Part shown: in pieces, positions 22,610 through 34,200 of the stretch
Layout: every line of letters begins with the position of its first letter
Position numbering within the stretch: position 1 is the stretch's first letter
DNA from: Elysia marginata
Taxonomy: Eukaryota; Mollusca; Gastropoda; Plakobranchidae
Length of the DNA stretch: 37,822 nt
NCBI GenBank assembly: GCA_019649035.1
Contig: BMAT01006665.1
Coordinates: 117,144 to 154,965 of the forward strand
Direction of reading: 5' to 3'
Translations under genes and position numbers: made by a program
Notes under the pieces: model-generated
What the model was told of the DNA's origin: nothing
The model's input: only the letters and a program-made list of their open reading frames with translations
Database searches by the model: none

Positions 22610-25020
22610 TTTCCTTTTGACTTTGAAAAGACTCTATGGGTTTTAGGAACTACAATTATAAATCAGGCCCTCACTCACTCTCGGAAAAAAAACCCTTGTA
22701 AATTCAGACTCTCGATTTAAAAAATCAAGTAATAAAAACATAATGAGTTCAGTTATTTGAAATTCATTAGGCAAACGTGAGGTCCTTCGACGTCTACTGA
22801 CCCCAAACTGTTTTCAATGCAGTAGAACAGCTCGCGAGCATCATTATCATCAAGATGTAGGAAGCGATATTATCATAGAAGGTCTTTTTGCGCACCGGTT
22901 TAACATAAACAATTAATAATATTAATTTTTAAGCGTTCCCACAAACCCTGCGACATGGGAATATGTACAGTGTGAAATACGAGCGTATCTTGCATTTGGA
23001 CACGTGGGAATTTATAGTAATCATTTCAGAAAACCGCCCTTTAAGTCTTTCCACTATAAAGGCTAGGAGGAATACCTGAACTATTAGGCTGGTAGATTTA
23101 AAAAAATTTCCAGCGATTATTTCAATGATTCAATGACAAACTTCATCACTAACGTTTAATATTTTCCTAAGTAAAAATTTATTCAAATTCGAAGCTTTTG
23201 ATAAAATATGGGAATTATTTATTAAACCCACCCATTTTCCTTCACTATTTCACAAGAAACATTTGCTCAAAATGCGCATCTAAGGCTAAATCTGTTCAAA
23301 TATTACGTTTAATTTCTTGCAATGCATAAATCTACTGCGCGGTATTAAAAAATAATTTTATTAATTTGCAGTGGTAGCTTCTTTTTGTTTTTTGTAGATC
23401 GATATACGCACAGAAGCGGAATTTATCATTAATATTGTCCATGAAGGATTGAATATTTTTTCCCTCTATATTACGTATTTTAGAACATTTCAAAATCTTC
23501 GCCAAGTTTGTCTAGATCAATATCCTTCAGCGACTTCAACCCCCTCCCCTTTTTTTCTGTTCTTTACCTCCCTTCCCATGAGGTTAATAAGAGCTGCAGG
23601 GCTGGCCACGGGGGAACTAACTTAATCAGTGGTAAAGAGCAAACAGCAAGCTTGACTGAGCACCCCATTCCAGTGTTAGCTGGAGACAGAGCTCTGCAGC
23701 TGGGTTCCCTGGCTCCTTGACGTTACGCCTGAAGGGGAAGCCAAAGGAATACAGCGCAAAAAAGCAACTGTCTTTAGACCTCCCCTCCCTCCCAACATTC
23801 ATGCGGCACTGCATATTTCACAATGGAACAGTACCGACTAGTACAAATCAGTACAGGGTACAGTTCAGTGGTACAGTTCCAGAGATTATTTCGCATACGT
23901 ACCGTTGTCGCTCAGCTAGCAGATGTATTGTAGTTGAGGGCAACAGACTAACAAAAGATTGTTTGAGCAAGTCAATGGTTTGTTCATTCGTGTCATTCCC
24001 CCTTAAACTATCTCTCCCTTACTTGATTTAAATTGATTATGTCTGACAAACTTAAACTTAAAATGTAATACCTCACAAGTTGATGGGAATAAAAGCATTG
24101 GTGTTTTGCTCGGGTCATATCGTTTGCGCGGCTGAAGTTTAGACACGGATTTTTAGCGATCAAACACATTGCGGATTAACAGATATGGGTCCACTAATCT
24201 AATTTGAAGCCCACGCATACACAGGGCGCGGTGCTTGGGCAGTGTTAAAAGATTTACTTAAAAGCAAAGGTGCCAAAGGCAGGGTAGATTATACAAACAA
24301 AAGGAAACCTAGTTGCCAAAAGAATTAACCGATAGGCTAATCCACACGAACCGTTTACTTATTTATGAGGGATTGTATAACAATTAAATCAAGCAAGACT
24401 CATGTGTCTCGGTAAACATAATTATCCATCTCTTAAAACATTGGTTTTGGTAATAGGAATTTAAGAGCTGAACTCGTTGAGTTTTGGATGAGGCTTTGAG
24501 TTTTTTTGCTTTGAAAAACCGTGGCTGGTTGCAAATTTTTATCTACCCCGCTGAAATACTTGATAACAAAACACAATTTTTTCCCGTTTCATATTATAAA
24601 CAGTTCGGATCAGTTTTGGCGTATGCTACTTTTACAAATAATACCAAGACTTTTGACATTCGACTACGGTAAATCAAAAGATGAGTGTTATTCTGACAAA
24701 ACTACCTCACACTTGATGGTAATCCCTACTCTCACACGATGAGCAGAGTTGAGATTGCTAGGGAATTCTAAACGTATTGTCAAACGTCAGCTTTCGTTAT
24801 CCATAGAGTATTACAGCATATGGTAACCACGTTCTAAATGCTGTACATATATTTCTTTGAGGAAGCAAAATCGTTCTTTTTGCTTACAGTTTTTGTGAGA
24901 AGAATATATTTCGATTCCGTGAAACAATAATTATTAATAACACGTTTTAATATAACCTTCATGCTGCAGATTAGCATACTAAAACAAAAGTCTTATGACG
25001 ATTTTTTTCCATCTAGTTTT
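22610..25020. other. Intergenic stretch, nothing firmly recognised
   Basis: The only compositional feature is a more GC-rich block at about 23560-23800 that reads open in both directions without recognisable protein motifs. It may be an unclassified repeat. Upstream of 25022 there is a plausible acceptor (TAGTTTTCAG). Confidence 0.4.
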
Positions 25021-25231
25021 CAGAGACCTGGCTGGAGTCTTTGAGTCAATACATGATGTCTGTTGGTGGTGAACTTACAAGACTATCTGTGAACAAACGT
25101 TAATTTCTGCAAGATTATCTCAGGGAGCCTTTGATAGAAACAGAAAAACTGTTGAGGAAACAACGTATGATCTCGCACAATGCAAATCGTACAACAAAAT
25201 CCTATATACTAACTTTTTTTACCCTTTTAAA

Positions 25232-27004
25232 ATGGTAACTCAAATATCTTCATCCTTCAAGGAAAATCAACCGAGAATAACAAACCAATCCACACCGTAT
25301 GCCATGCCGTCTGGTCACAACATAGATCAAACCAGCTCAGGACACACCCGATTAAAAAACAAAAATACCATGCCAAGCTCGTCTCGGCATGGATCTGGGC
25401 AAAAGAGAGCAAAGTCTGGGTCCAGTCAGACGACATCCCGACCTAGCACTAAGGGTTCTCAGCGGCCAACAACCGCTGCTTCCATTGACAGTATTTTGAT
25501 TATGAAAGAAGGCCAAAGTAATCGCGACTACTTAGATAACCTTGGGTTTTTTCAAGATGAGGCAGCACCAGATGCGTTTTTGTCAGATGAAGGGCGACTG
25601 AGTCGCTGTTTGAAATCATGGATGCCTGATTACGAAATAAGATCCCTACCTCCTCAGCCAAATCCACCTCGCGAAGCCGTGTTTAGCGCACGTCTCGGAG
25701 ATCACTTACGGGTAATAACACGCTCTACAAGCATGGAATCGATAGTCACACAACTCAGTCTGTTCAGTTGCTCAAGTCATGGAAGCAACTCAGCGGCCGC
25801 CGCTGCTGCAGCGGCGAAACAGAGACGTAGGCGACGGCGCAGAATGAAGGAAGATCAGGAAAATGGAAATGAATGTAGAGACCCAGAAAAGAGTATTTGG
25901 GTTGAGCTCGCCAGTAAAACAGGAGGTGCGTTAGATAGAATGATGAGAATGCATGCGATGTACGCACAATTAGACACAGAGACACCCATTTTCCAGAAAC
26001 TTCCTGATCACGAGAAAACACTCGTGACAGAGGCCGGTACCCAGCGAGGTATTCATCTGGGCCCTGGTCGTCAGCGCAGTGACAGCGCATCTAATATATA
26101 CAAAAAACTGCCCGCGCCAAAACCCATGAGGCCCGTGGAGGAAGAGGAGACAAAACGTAGACTTCAGTCTGCTGGTGGAAAGATAAGAGGACCAATGACC
26201 AACTTCCATGAGCTGCGGCGACAGATGGTTAACCAGCGTCTAGCTAGTCTGCAAGAGAAGTTCTCGCGACACCGTCAGTCCAGCCGAAAATCGCTCACAG
26301 GTACAAAAAGCGTCTCTCGTCTGTCGCCAAGTTCCACAAGCAGCAACAACGATGTATTTCAAAGCAACACTCCTCTCGAAGGGATTCCGTCATCACAAGG
26401 CTTAGAACAAAGTATAGATTTTGGCATTAACGATGTAGATCGCAAGGAAGACGCACAAGTATCTGTTTGGAAGGGCGACTCACAGATTCTTGCCATAGAT
26501 CTTCAGCGAGAACTCACAGCCAAAGTAAAAAGTAAGATCGACTCTACAACCAGCGCGCTTGAACGTGCCACTGGCTACGGCGACGATAACTCACCACAGA
26601 GCTTTATAGGCCCTCTTGAAGAATACCCGAATCTAGTCGACCAAGATTACAGTAAGGTCGCTCGCATTCCGCAGAGAATAAGAATCTCCCCACACCTGAG
26701 CGACGTGATCCGCACAGACATTCACGTGAGGATGGGACGCCCTCGCTACCACGAGATTCGGATTCAGGACCTGCTCATCTGGAACCGCGGCACAGACCTG
26801 GACCGCTCCCACCGCAACCTCAAGGTGTTCAACTGGCTGCACAGCTTGCGGGAGACTGAGTTTGACCTCAGCTTACCCGAGGGAGTCGAGGACGATCCCC
26901 CAGGAGGTGATATCACAACAAGAGATGAGGTTGTAGTGGCCGTGGATGAACCGGAAATAAAGCCACTTTTTGAAAGATTGAAAAAAGAGCGTTACATTGT
27001 ATAG
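25232..27004 (+). CDS. Unrecognised 590-residue protein, apparently single exon
   Basis: I do not recognise this gene. The frame runs 590 codons to TAG, with ATG in good context (A at -3, G at +4) and an in-frame stop upstream at 25070-25072. Residues 1-90 are Ser/Thr/Gln-rich and probably disordered. Residues 188-195 are eight Ala, followed by KQ and seven Arg (198-204), which could be a nuclear-localisation or nucleic-acid-binding patch. Around 320-360 is an Arg/Gln-rich, likely helical segment (NFHELRRQMVNQRLASLQEK). Residues about 475-545 form the most ordered block (RIRISPHLSDVIRTDIHVRM, then YHEIRIQDLLIWN), followed by an acidic stretch and a basic C-terminus. No signal peptide or membrane segment is seen. 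The frame is much richer in GC and CpG than its surroundings, which supports real coding. TACTAAC at 25206-25212 and an AG at 25260-25261 allow an alternative spliced start. Lack of introns next to intron-rich genes could mean retroposition or simply one large exon. Confidence 0.8.
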   Translation: MVTQISSSFKENQPRITNQSTPYAMPSGHNIDQTSSGHTRLKNKNTMPSSSRHGSGQKRAKSGSSQTTSRPSTKGSQRPTTAASIDSILIMKEGQSNRDYLDNLGFFQDEAAPDAFLSDEGRLSRCLKSWMPDYEIRSLPPQPNPPREAVFSARLGDHLRVITRSTSMESIVTQLSLFSCSSHGSNSAAAAAAAAKQRRRRRRRMKEDQENGNECRDPEKSIWVELASKTGGALDRMMRMHAMYAQLDTETPIFQKLPDHEKTLVTEAGTQRGIHLGPGRQRSDSASNIYKKLPAPKPMRPVEEEETKRRLQSAGGKIRGPMTNFHELRRQMVNQRLASLQEKFSRHRQSSRKSLTGTKSVSRLSPSSTSSNNDVFQSNTPLEGIPSSQGLEQSIDFGINDVDRKEDAQVSVWKGDSQILAIDLQRELTAKVKSKIDSTTSALERATGYGDDNSPQSFIGPLEEYPNLVDQDYSKVARIPQRIRISPHLSDVIRTDIHVRMGRPRYHEIRIQDLLIWNRGTDLDRSHRNLKVFNWLHSLRETEFDLSLPEGVEDDPPGGDITTRDEVVVAVDEPEIKPLFERLKKERYIV

Positions 27005-27410
27005 AACAAATCCCCCAATTTATCTTTCACATGTGTGACTTTTCTTTCCATCAAATTTGGAAGATTGTGTTACCATCAAGACGTTTGATCGAGGCAATTT
27101 TCTGATAGGTTTTCACGTTTGGATTCAAGTCACACACACAAACTTTGTCTGGTCATATAAGAGTTATAACTGTAGCATAATATCATACCGGGTGTAGTGC
27201 ATTATTGAATGGTTATTATGCTCCATTTTTCATCGCTGCTGTATATACACGTATGATAATTCAATTTGAAAAAAGGAAATTAATTAAGTATTAAAATGAC
27301 ATAGAGCTCTGCATGGTATGTTTAACATGTGTTCAAAATTTGTAATTGAATTTTTTGCCAATCATAAGAAACAATGAAGATCACTTCATATCTATTTACA
27401 TGAAAGTAAA

Positions 27411-27416
27411 AATAAA
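27411..27416 (+). promoter_or_regulatory. Candidate polyadenylation signal of the 590-residue gene
   Basis: AATAAA about 400 bases after the stop codon. A second candidate lies at 27588-27593. Confidence 0.4.
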
Positions 27417-27587
27417 ATACGGAGATATTGTTTCACTTGAACCAATGCTTTAAGGTAGTGAGAGAAAACTTAAAGTTTTGCCACGCTATCTTTTTGTGCC
27501 CCCTTCCTCTTGTTCGTTCTCTCGTTTCTAAATTTTTAAAAAAGTATATGTTTTTTGCTTAGAGTGTTTAAACTGTTACCATTGAAA

Positions 27588-27593
27588 AATAAA
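27588..27593 (+). promoter_or_regulatory. Second candidate polyadenylation signal
   Basis: AATAAA in an A-rich context about 580 bases after the stop of the 590-residue frame. Either this or the one at 27411 could be used. Confidence 0.35.
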
Positions 27594-27664
27594 ACTTAAA
27601 TTAGTCACTTCGATTTCCTCCTTCCTCTAATTTTGTTGTTTTATCTATTGTCATTTTTTGGGGG

Positions 27665-27724
27665 NNNNNNNNNNNNNNNNNNNNNNNNNNNNNNNNNNNN
27701 NNNNNNNNNNNNNNNNNNNNNNNN
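27665..27724. other. 60-base assembly gap
   Basis: Sixty undetermined bases are preceded by a T run and a G run (TTTTTTGGGGG) and followed by purine-rich sequence. Simple sequence probably broke the assembly. The true gap size is unknown. ORFs drawn across it are meaningless. Confidence 0.97.
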
Positions 27725-28424
27725 CATAAAGTGAAAGAGGGGAGGAAAAAGAGATATGAATAATAAGACCGGGCGACAGAGGAAGAGTGTGGGAGGGATA
27801 GGTTTGGGAGAAAGCAGCTGCTATGAGTGCGTAAATAACACAAATGAGAAATAAAGGAAATATGTTAATGTCAAACAAAATTGTGAAAAAACAACTGAAG
27901 CAAAAAGTTTAAATAGAAGATTCCAACTGTAATTATCTCATTACAAGAATGCAAAGCAGAACGATCAAAGCATCAAAGAACTGCCGCCTTACAGTCATAG
28001 CTCTGACACTATGCATTCTGACTTAAAACTTTAATTTTGTGCGAACAAATAAAATAGTTTGTAATACCCGCAGCTTCATAACCACAGTCTTTTAAAGCAC
28101 AGATTTAGAGCTGCTGTTTGAAATTGAATGTCAAAGAACCACTGGCCTGGTATGGGCAACTGTATAGAGCTGCAGTAGAGGCTTTTAGTGCGCTGGAAGT
28201 GTCAAAGCCAATCCCCTGAAACTGTTATCTGCGACTCCATCTTAATATTTTCTGTGTCACGTTGATGAGTTAGACTCTGAAATAATCAATTCAATTGATT
28301 GGTTGTTTTAACTTGTTCAAAATCTGCCAACCAGCCTCTACTACTCTTATCAGATACGTAGATTCTACGATATGCTATTATACTCGACTAGTTTTTGTAG
28401 TAATAATAAGATTAGATGACTTTA
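27725..28424. other. Intergenic stretch, nothing recognised
   Basis: It is purine-rich at the start (27730-27815), then ordinary AT-rich sequence with no gene or known repeat. Confidence 0.45.
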
Positions 28425-28550
28425 TGGCATGTAGGCTAGGGCAAATTAGCAATGGGCTTAACTAGGCTCTAAGTGATAAAATGCTTGCCTTTGGTATGAT
28501 TCGAAACCTTGACTAATGGTAGCAACGGCACTCGTGATCCACCTAAGCAA
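28425..28550 (-). mobile_element. tRNA-derived SINE copy (minus orientation)
   Basis: On the minus strand a tRNA-like head contains the B-box-like GGTTTCGAATC (28498-28508). ATACCAAAGGCAAGCATTTT follows it directly. The same order, GGTTC-AATC then a CTAAAGGCAGACATTT word, occurs twice in the inverted pair at 30896-31227. This is a third, more diverged member of that family. Its tail is not clear. Confidence 0.5.
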
Positions 28551-29028
28551 TTAATTTAGAAAGACTAAGGAAAGACCTCATTGAAACTTATTTATGGGAA
28601 GCGGAATGGCAAAATGGTTTGACAATTTTCGGCAACCTTCACCAATAGTCTGATTCAGTAACCTGCTCATTTCACGCTTTAAGAAAGCAACATACTGTAC
28701 TGATACGAGAAAAATATTTAGATTGGATGTACATTGTCTGGATTTCTCGGCATGAAGGGATATAATTGTAAGAAAAAAAAGGAAAAACCATAAGGTATAT
28801 TACACAAATAAATTTTATGCAAATAAGTTTTCCAAAATGGCCGCCGCAGACTAAACATAGCGTTGATTTTTAAACATCATATCATCATTATAAGTTATTT
28901 TTTGGCTTCTAAATTGGCACCCACAGAGCAACTTTGTATGCATTGTCCTGCGAACCTGAACGTATTGTTTTTGCGGTTGATTCTGACGTCAAGGGCGAGC
29001 CTTGGAAACGATCATTATGACCATTAAC

Positions 29029-29043
29029 ATCACCACCACCATC

Positions 29044-29123
<80 letters not shown>

Positions 29124-29215
29124 AATCATAATCATCATCACCATCACCGTAATCATCATTATAATTATCATCATCATCATCACTACCACTACTGATATCA
29201 TTAACATCAACATCA
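29029..29215 (+). repeat. (ATC)n/(ACC)n trinucleotide tract
   Basis: A pure (ATC)n core at about 29058-29122 is flanked by decayed ATC, ACC and ATA units on both sides. Long Asp, Met and Ile frames across it are artefacts of the unit. Confidence 0.95.
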
Positions 29216-29229
29216 ACATAACTCCGCTT

Positions 29230-30883
29230 CACAGCTAGTCTATCACCACAGTCGCAATCATCACCGTCACGACCGCGCTGCCACTACTACATTACAATTA
29301 TCACTACACAACAGATATTGTTAGTTTTTACTATCACCACTGACTTTTATCAATGGACTTAGAGTATAAGAATAAAGGTGCCTTTTTGAATTGTGAAAAA
29401 AAAAAATCGGGAAATCGGTGTTTAGAAGTCCCTTTATTTTCATTGTTCCCTGTGGACGAATGGTAAGGAAACATTTCCTTTTACAGGCCATAGTGAAATA
29501 TCATCAGCATAAACAATACAAAACAAGGAATATCAATAGGACAATGAAATACATGAATGACAAATTGGGCAATAACACAGGTATTTGAATTTTTCAAGGC
29601 ACACATTTGAGGGAGATAGAAATGGATGGGAGAGGAGGTAGAAAGAAGAATGCATTGAAGAAGGGGAAATAGAGAGAAAAAATAATGAGTTTGAAAAACG
29701 CTATTCCCTCATTATCTTTTTAAGCAATTCCCGCACATGTAAAGAGAGAATAAGCATTATGAAAGTTCTTTAGTGGATTAAGAATAAATTAACACATGCA
29801 ACATTACAATGAGCTATTTTCAAAAATAGTGCTTTTAGTACGCTCCTTATTATCATGATGATTATGTGTCTGGTTTTCTCTCTTACTATTTGCACTATTT
29901 CCGTTTTGTTCTTTTTGTTTCTGTCTTTGTATTATGATTGCTTTTATTATCCACATTTCACCAGAAAAATAATTCTGCTTTCATTGCAGGTATTACCACT
30001 TTTAGCAATATAGTTAAATGTTTTTTTTTTTGTTTATTTGTACCATAATCTTTTCTCTGAAGCTTGCCAAAATTTGTACTAAAAATACTAAAAATGTGCT
30101 TAAAGTTTTTGCCATCATACTTTACAAATTAAACTCCAACTAGGAGATGAATTTCATACTTTTTTAAGCATGATGAAAATTTTTGTTGTTGCATGATTTA
30201 TTGCACTGTGGAGACATTTTCTTTACTGCATAGGGTAAGCTGATTAAAGAACATCAGAAATAATGCAGAAAAAGCAAAAGGAAAGTGTGACATTAGCTGA
30301 TTCTTGTCTGTATATTACCTTCATATCTTTTTTTGTTACACAGAAATACTAATGAAGTAGAGGTTTTTAATCTCTTAATCAATTAAGTAGTCATGGCTAC
30401 TAGTATCATTGCGTATGCTTTGAAATTATCTACATTTTCATTCCCAAGAAAATCTACTTTAAGGGGCAAAAGAAGAAATTTTTTTTACCAATTTAACAGT
30501 TTTTCTAACAAAAGCTGAGGTCATTAAAATCCTGGAGGTCCACGTTGAGTTTGAGGGCTAGCAAAACTATTACAGGTATAATATTTATCATCACATATCT
30601 CAACACTGAATAAAGACACCCCTTCAAAGGATTTTTAAATAAAACCAACTTCCTTGCAAAATATTCTTATATTTTTTTTATTTTTGCAAAAGCAAACCAC
30701 TATAAGGGAATTTTTAAAGCTTTACTATTAAGCATTTGTGATAATATCTTTGGTAAAGTGCTTTGCTCTGAGCATATAATCTGTGCTGATAATCGTTATA
30801 TCTGGTTAAGTCTATAAACAAACCATGACAAGGTAAATAAACAAAAATGTGTAGGTAATAGAGATTAATCTTGAAACACAAAT
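29230..30883. other. AT-rich stretch, nothing recognised
   Basis: No gene, RNA or repeat family was recognised. It lies between the trinucleotide tract and the inverted SINE pair. Confidence 0.45.
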
Positions 30884-30895
30884 GGATTAATACTA
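30884..30895. repeat. 12-bp direct repeat, left target-site duplication
   Basis: GGATTAATACTA here is repeated exactly at 31228-31239, on either side of the inverted SINE pair. The bases outside the match differ on both sides, so the repeat is exactly 12 bp. Confidence 0.75.
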
Positions 30896-31227
30896 AATAA
30901 ATAGTGGAGGCAGCCACTGCACAATCAAATGATTGAAAGATTTTTTTTAAAGGTATGAAATTAGCAGCGGAGACAGGTAGGCTTCTTAGTGGAAATGTAC
31001 GAAATGTCTGCCTTTAGTATGATTAGAACCTTCGACTTATAGATGCTTCGGCACCCACCTCTTCACCACTTAGAGAAACATAGCTTATATACCATGTCGC
31101 CCATATGCATCTATAAGTTGGAGGTTCAAATCATTCTAAAGGCAGACATTTCGGGCATTTCCACTAAAAAGCCTGCTTGTCTCCACTACTAATTTCATAC
31201 CTTTAAAAAAAAAACCTTTCAATCATA
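30896..31227. mobile_element. Head-to-head inverted pair of tRNA-derived SINEs
   Basis: Two arms, about 30928-31046 and 31107-31227, are reverse complements of each other at roughly 90% by eye, around a 60-base centre. Read outwards from the centre each arm has a B-box-like word (minus strand at 31021-31030, plus strand at 31123-31132). It then has a CTAAAGGCAGACATTTCG word, a shared body ending in CTAATTTCATACCTTT, an A-run and a CTTTCAATCA end. These are two SINE copies with heads facing inwards. The left copy keeps more of the tRNA-like head, in the centre around 31047-31080. A further 30 bases (30896-30927) at the left end are not mirrored on the right. The whole unit lies between perfect 12-bp direct repeats, so it probably inserted as one piece by LINE machinery. 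No coding sequence is present. A fold-back DNA transposon is less likely because of the duplication length and the outward A-runs. Confidence 0.75.
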
Positions 31228-31239
31228 GGATTAATACTA
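31228..31239. repeat. 12-bp direct repeat, right target-site duplication
   Basis: Exact second copy of GGATTAATACTA from 30884-30895, immediately after the right SINE arm. Confidence 0.75.
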
Positions 31240-34200
31240 GTAAGTCTTCATGGGTAAATCACAGTTCAGTACAATAATTTATTAATAAATAATTTGTGAG
31301 GATGTTTTACAAAACCATCATTAATATCCAATTAAATAGAAATCAGTTTTAAAATGACATGATGCATATTTATTTATGCATATTGTAAATGAAAAAGTGC
31401 AGCTTGTAATGCAAAGCACAAAACACAAAAAAAAAGAAAGTTTTTTTATTTACTGTTCCCATAGTGCAATTTATAATATATCTTCTCTTCCAGGCAGAAC
31501 CTCTGTTCAAACTTCCCACCTATCGGTGATGCATTTTTAAAGGGAAAAAAACAGTAGGAACTCAGACTTTGTTTGAAATTGTTCAAAACCGATCTTCCCA
31601 TCTCGTCATAAATGAACCCATTTAACATGATTAATATGCGATAAAAACTTCTAAGTAGGCTAGCTGTGATACTGCTGTAAAAAAAGTATGTAATGAGATT
31701 ACTTTAAAGCTTTTCATGCTGAAAGATGATTACCTCATGGTTATTTACAGCACATAAAAAAATTTGAGGCTCTGTTCTTAACTTAATCTCTTTTCTTTTC
31801 TGTATTTTCCTTAAATGTAATCAAATAATAATGCACTAAAAGTAGGGAAACACCAACGAAAAATCGTTCAACAAGCTTGACAGTTGGTAATGTTGCTACA
31901 TTTTCAAATTTTCTTGTCATAAGTTAAAACATAAAATAAGTAAACTAAAGTAGCTTGCAAGTCATATTTATGACCTCAGCATATTCAAGTATCAGAAGAT
32001 TATGTTGTAATGTTATATACCGGTACTAAAAACATTAAAGGCACAATGTAAGCTTAAAGTTGTTAAACAAATATTGATTAATAAACTTCATGCTTGTAAC
32101 AACTTTTAACAGGGTCAAAACCACTGAAATTGATGCAGGGATGAAAGTCAAACAAACTTGTGCCAACAAGATTCCAAAGTATGATCAGACAAAACCCTCT
32201 TAAATTTATGAAATTTTCAAAATGTAAAAGAAAAGCAAAAAGCAACATCATTAATATAATAACAAATTCCTACCATATTTTTTTTTACAAAATATAAATA
32301 TTATATCACAGGCTGATAAACCATTTTTCTTTTTGAATTCAATTGAAATATATTGGTGACAAGATACACCTTCACAAGAAAGAAACCTTTTCAAAATAGT
32401 ATCAGCTCATAATTCTATCAAGTTTCACGATGACTTTGTTATCTAACAAAATCCAGCATATACAGGAATTGACCTGACTTCAGTTTATACTATAGAAAGG
32501 TTTTCTGTAACTGGTAAAGACATGAATTTGTGTAATCTAAATCACTACAGTAAAGCATAACAAAAAGAAAAATTGATAAAGAGAAACAAAGCAAACCAAC
32601 AAACATTCTTCATGGATATGTCAATAGTGCATTGAAAGTGTCATAAGAATAGATTTTATAGACAGCAAAGACTTTCGTTTCTTGTTTCTTTTTCCTTATT
32701 CTTTACACAATTTGATAGCTCTCATTAAAATGATGTTCTTTCTGATTTAGTGTCATAAGAAAATATAATTTCGCCAATGCAAGTTACCTTGAAGAACAAA
32801 TAAATCTCCTAAACTAAAACTATTAATGAGCGCCCTACTCCCTACACACACACACCCTGCCCTTCCCCTCTAACTCACCCCTGCCCTCCCGCACACATAC
32901 ACATAAATATTTTTTTATTAAAAAAATAATAAAAACAAACCTTACAAATCTGTTAAAGACATTCCTTCCCAATAGAATCATATTTTACAAATGAATATTA
33001 AAAAAAACCAGCAGCAAATAAATAGTAACACAGTACAAATATATGTATACAACCATTACACACATGTTGAGTGTAGGTACTTAGAATTTGAATGCTTCCT
33101 CTATTCTTATTATTTTAAACAACCACAAAGTTTTATATCTTTTTAAAAAGTTATAGCAATTTCAAGCAGCATTTAGTGCATGGAAGCTGAAAATAATCAC
33201 TGTTGGAATATCTATGTCCTGGAATGAAACACTGGATTTATTTGGATTGGTTGCAAACTGTTGTTTAAAATAGTTAAAATAAAAGATTTATAGCAGAAGA
33301 GCAAACCAGACAGCAATGTGAAAATTGACAGGATTAAAGGTGATAAAAAAGCCATATTAATCTTAAGTGAAAAATAATTTAATATATTCACAAAAATGTT
33401 GTTTAGTATACACTCCAAATGGGTTGGATGTCAGAATAATTATTTGAAAGAAAAAAAACAGTAACGTTTTGAACAATGTATTTTTCAAAATTTATTCATG
33501 TTCAAAATTGAAGAACAATGTCACAAATATAGATACATTGATACAGTTCTTAACATATAGGCCTACTTTCAAATAGTATCAAGAAGATTTCAAACTCTAT
33601 TTCTAAAAATTAATTTTTTAAATCAATTCTTCTCTATTCAACTTGTTTGGCACACATTCAAATGTGTATGGCACTTGTGAAAAATAAAACAAACCCTCTT
33701 TTAAAACAAAAGTCATGTCATTCCTGAAAAAAAAAAACCTAACCCCTTTGTTTATTTAAAAGAAGTCAGTCAACTTATACTTGGATGAAAAATAATTTTT
33801 TTCCAACACTAAGATACCTATGGAAAAATATGTGTCTCTATAAATAAAAAAAAAACCGACTTAACTTTAAAAAAAAAAGAGACCTAAACATTCTTTGCAG
33901 TCTTTTAACATAATTGATTTTTATATAATTTAAACTACAACTGTGAATATTAAGCGGGCATCTACATAAATATTTCGGTACTCATCACTCATACTTTGCC
34001 TCTGTTGTTTCACAATATTTTAGTTTTTAATTTGTTAGATTACTCAAACAAGCCAATCTATTCTTACCTTGCATTTGTTCGCCTTACTACCTTTTGAAGC
34101 AATGGCCTGTTAGACACCATGGCTTTACAGCTTTGAATTCCATTGGTTTTTTCCATGTGTCAGTTATTCAAAGTCAATAACTATCGATCATAAAAGTAAT

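Noticed and set aside
23560-23800. GC-richer block open on both strands (70- and 62-codon frames)
   Set aside because: No protein motif, no splice support, and neither strand looks more coding than the other. It may be an unclassified repeat.
25764-26209. Minus-strand ORFs of 108 and 79 codons
   Set aside because: They are shadows of the 590-residue plus-strand frame, made open by its codon bias.
27601-27878. Two minus-strand ORFs across the undetermined bases
   Set aside because: They depend on 60 unknown bases and have no motif.
28909-29238. Asp-, Met- and Ile-rich frames of 76-107 codons
   Set aside because: They are translations of the ATC trinucleotide tract in different frames.
30884-31239. 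Fold-back DNA transposon or MITE
   Set aside because: The 12-bp duplication is not usual for common MITE families, and each arm has a B-box and outward A-run, which fits SINEs better.
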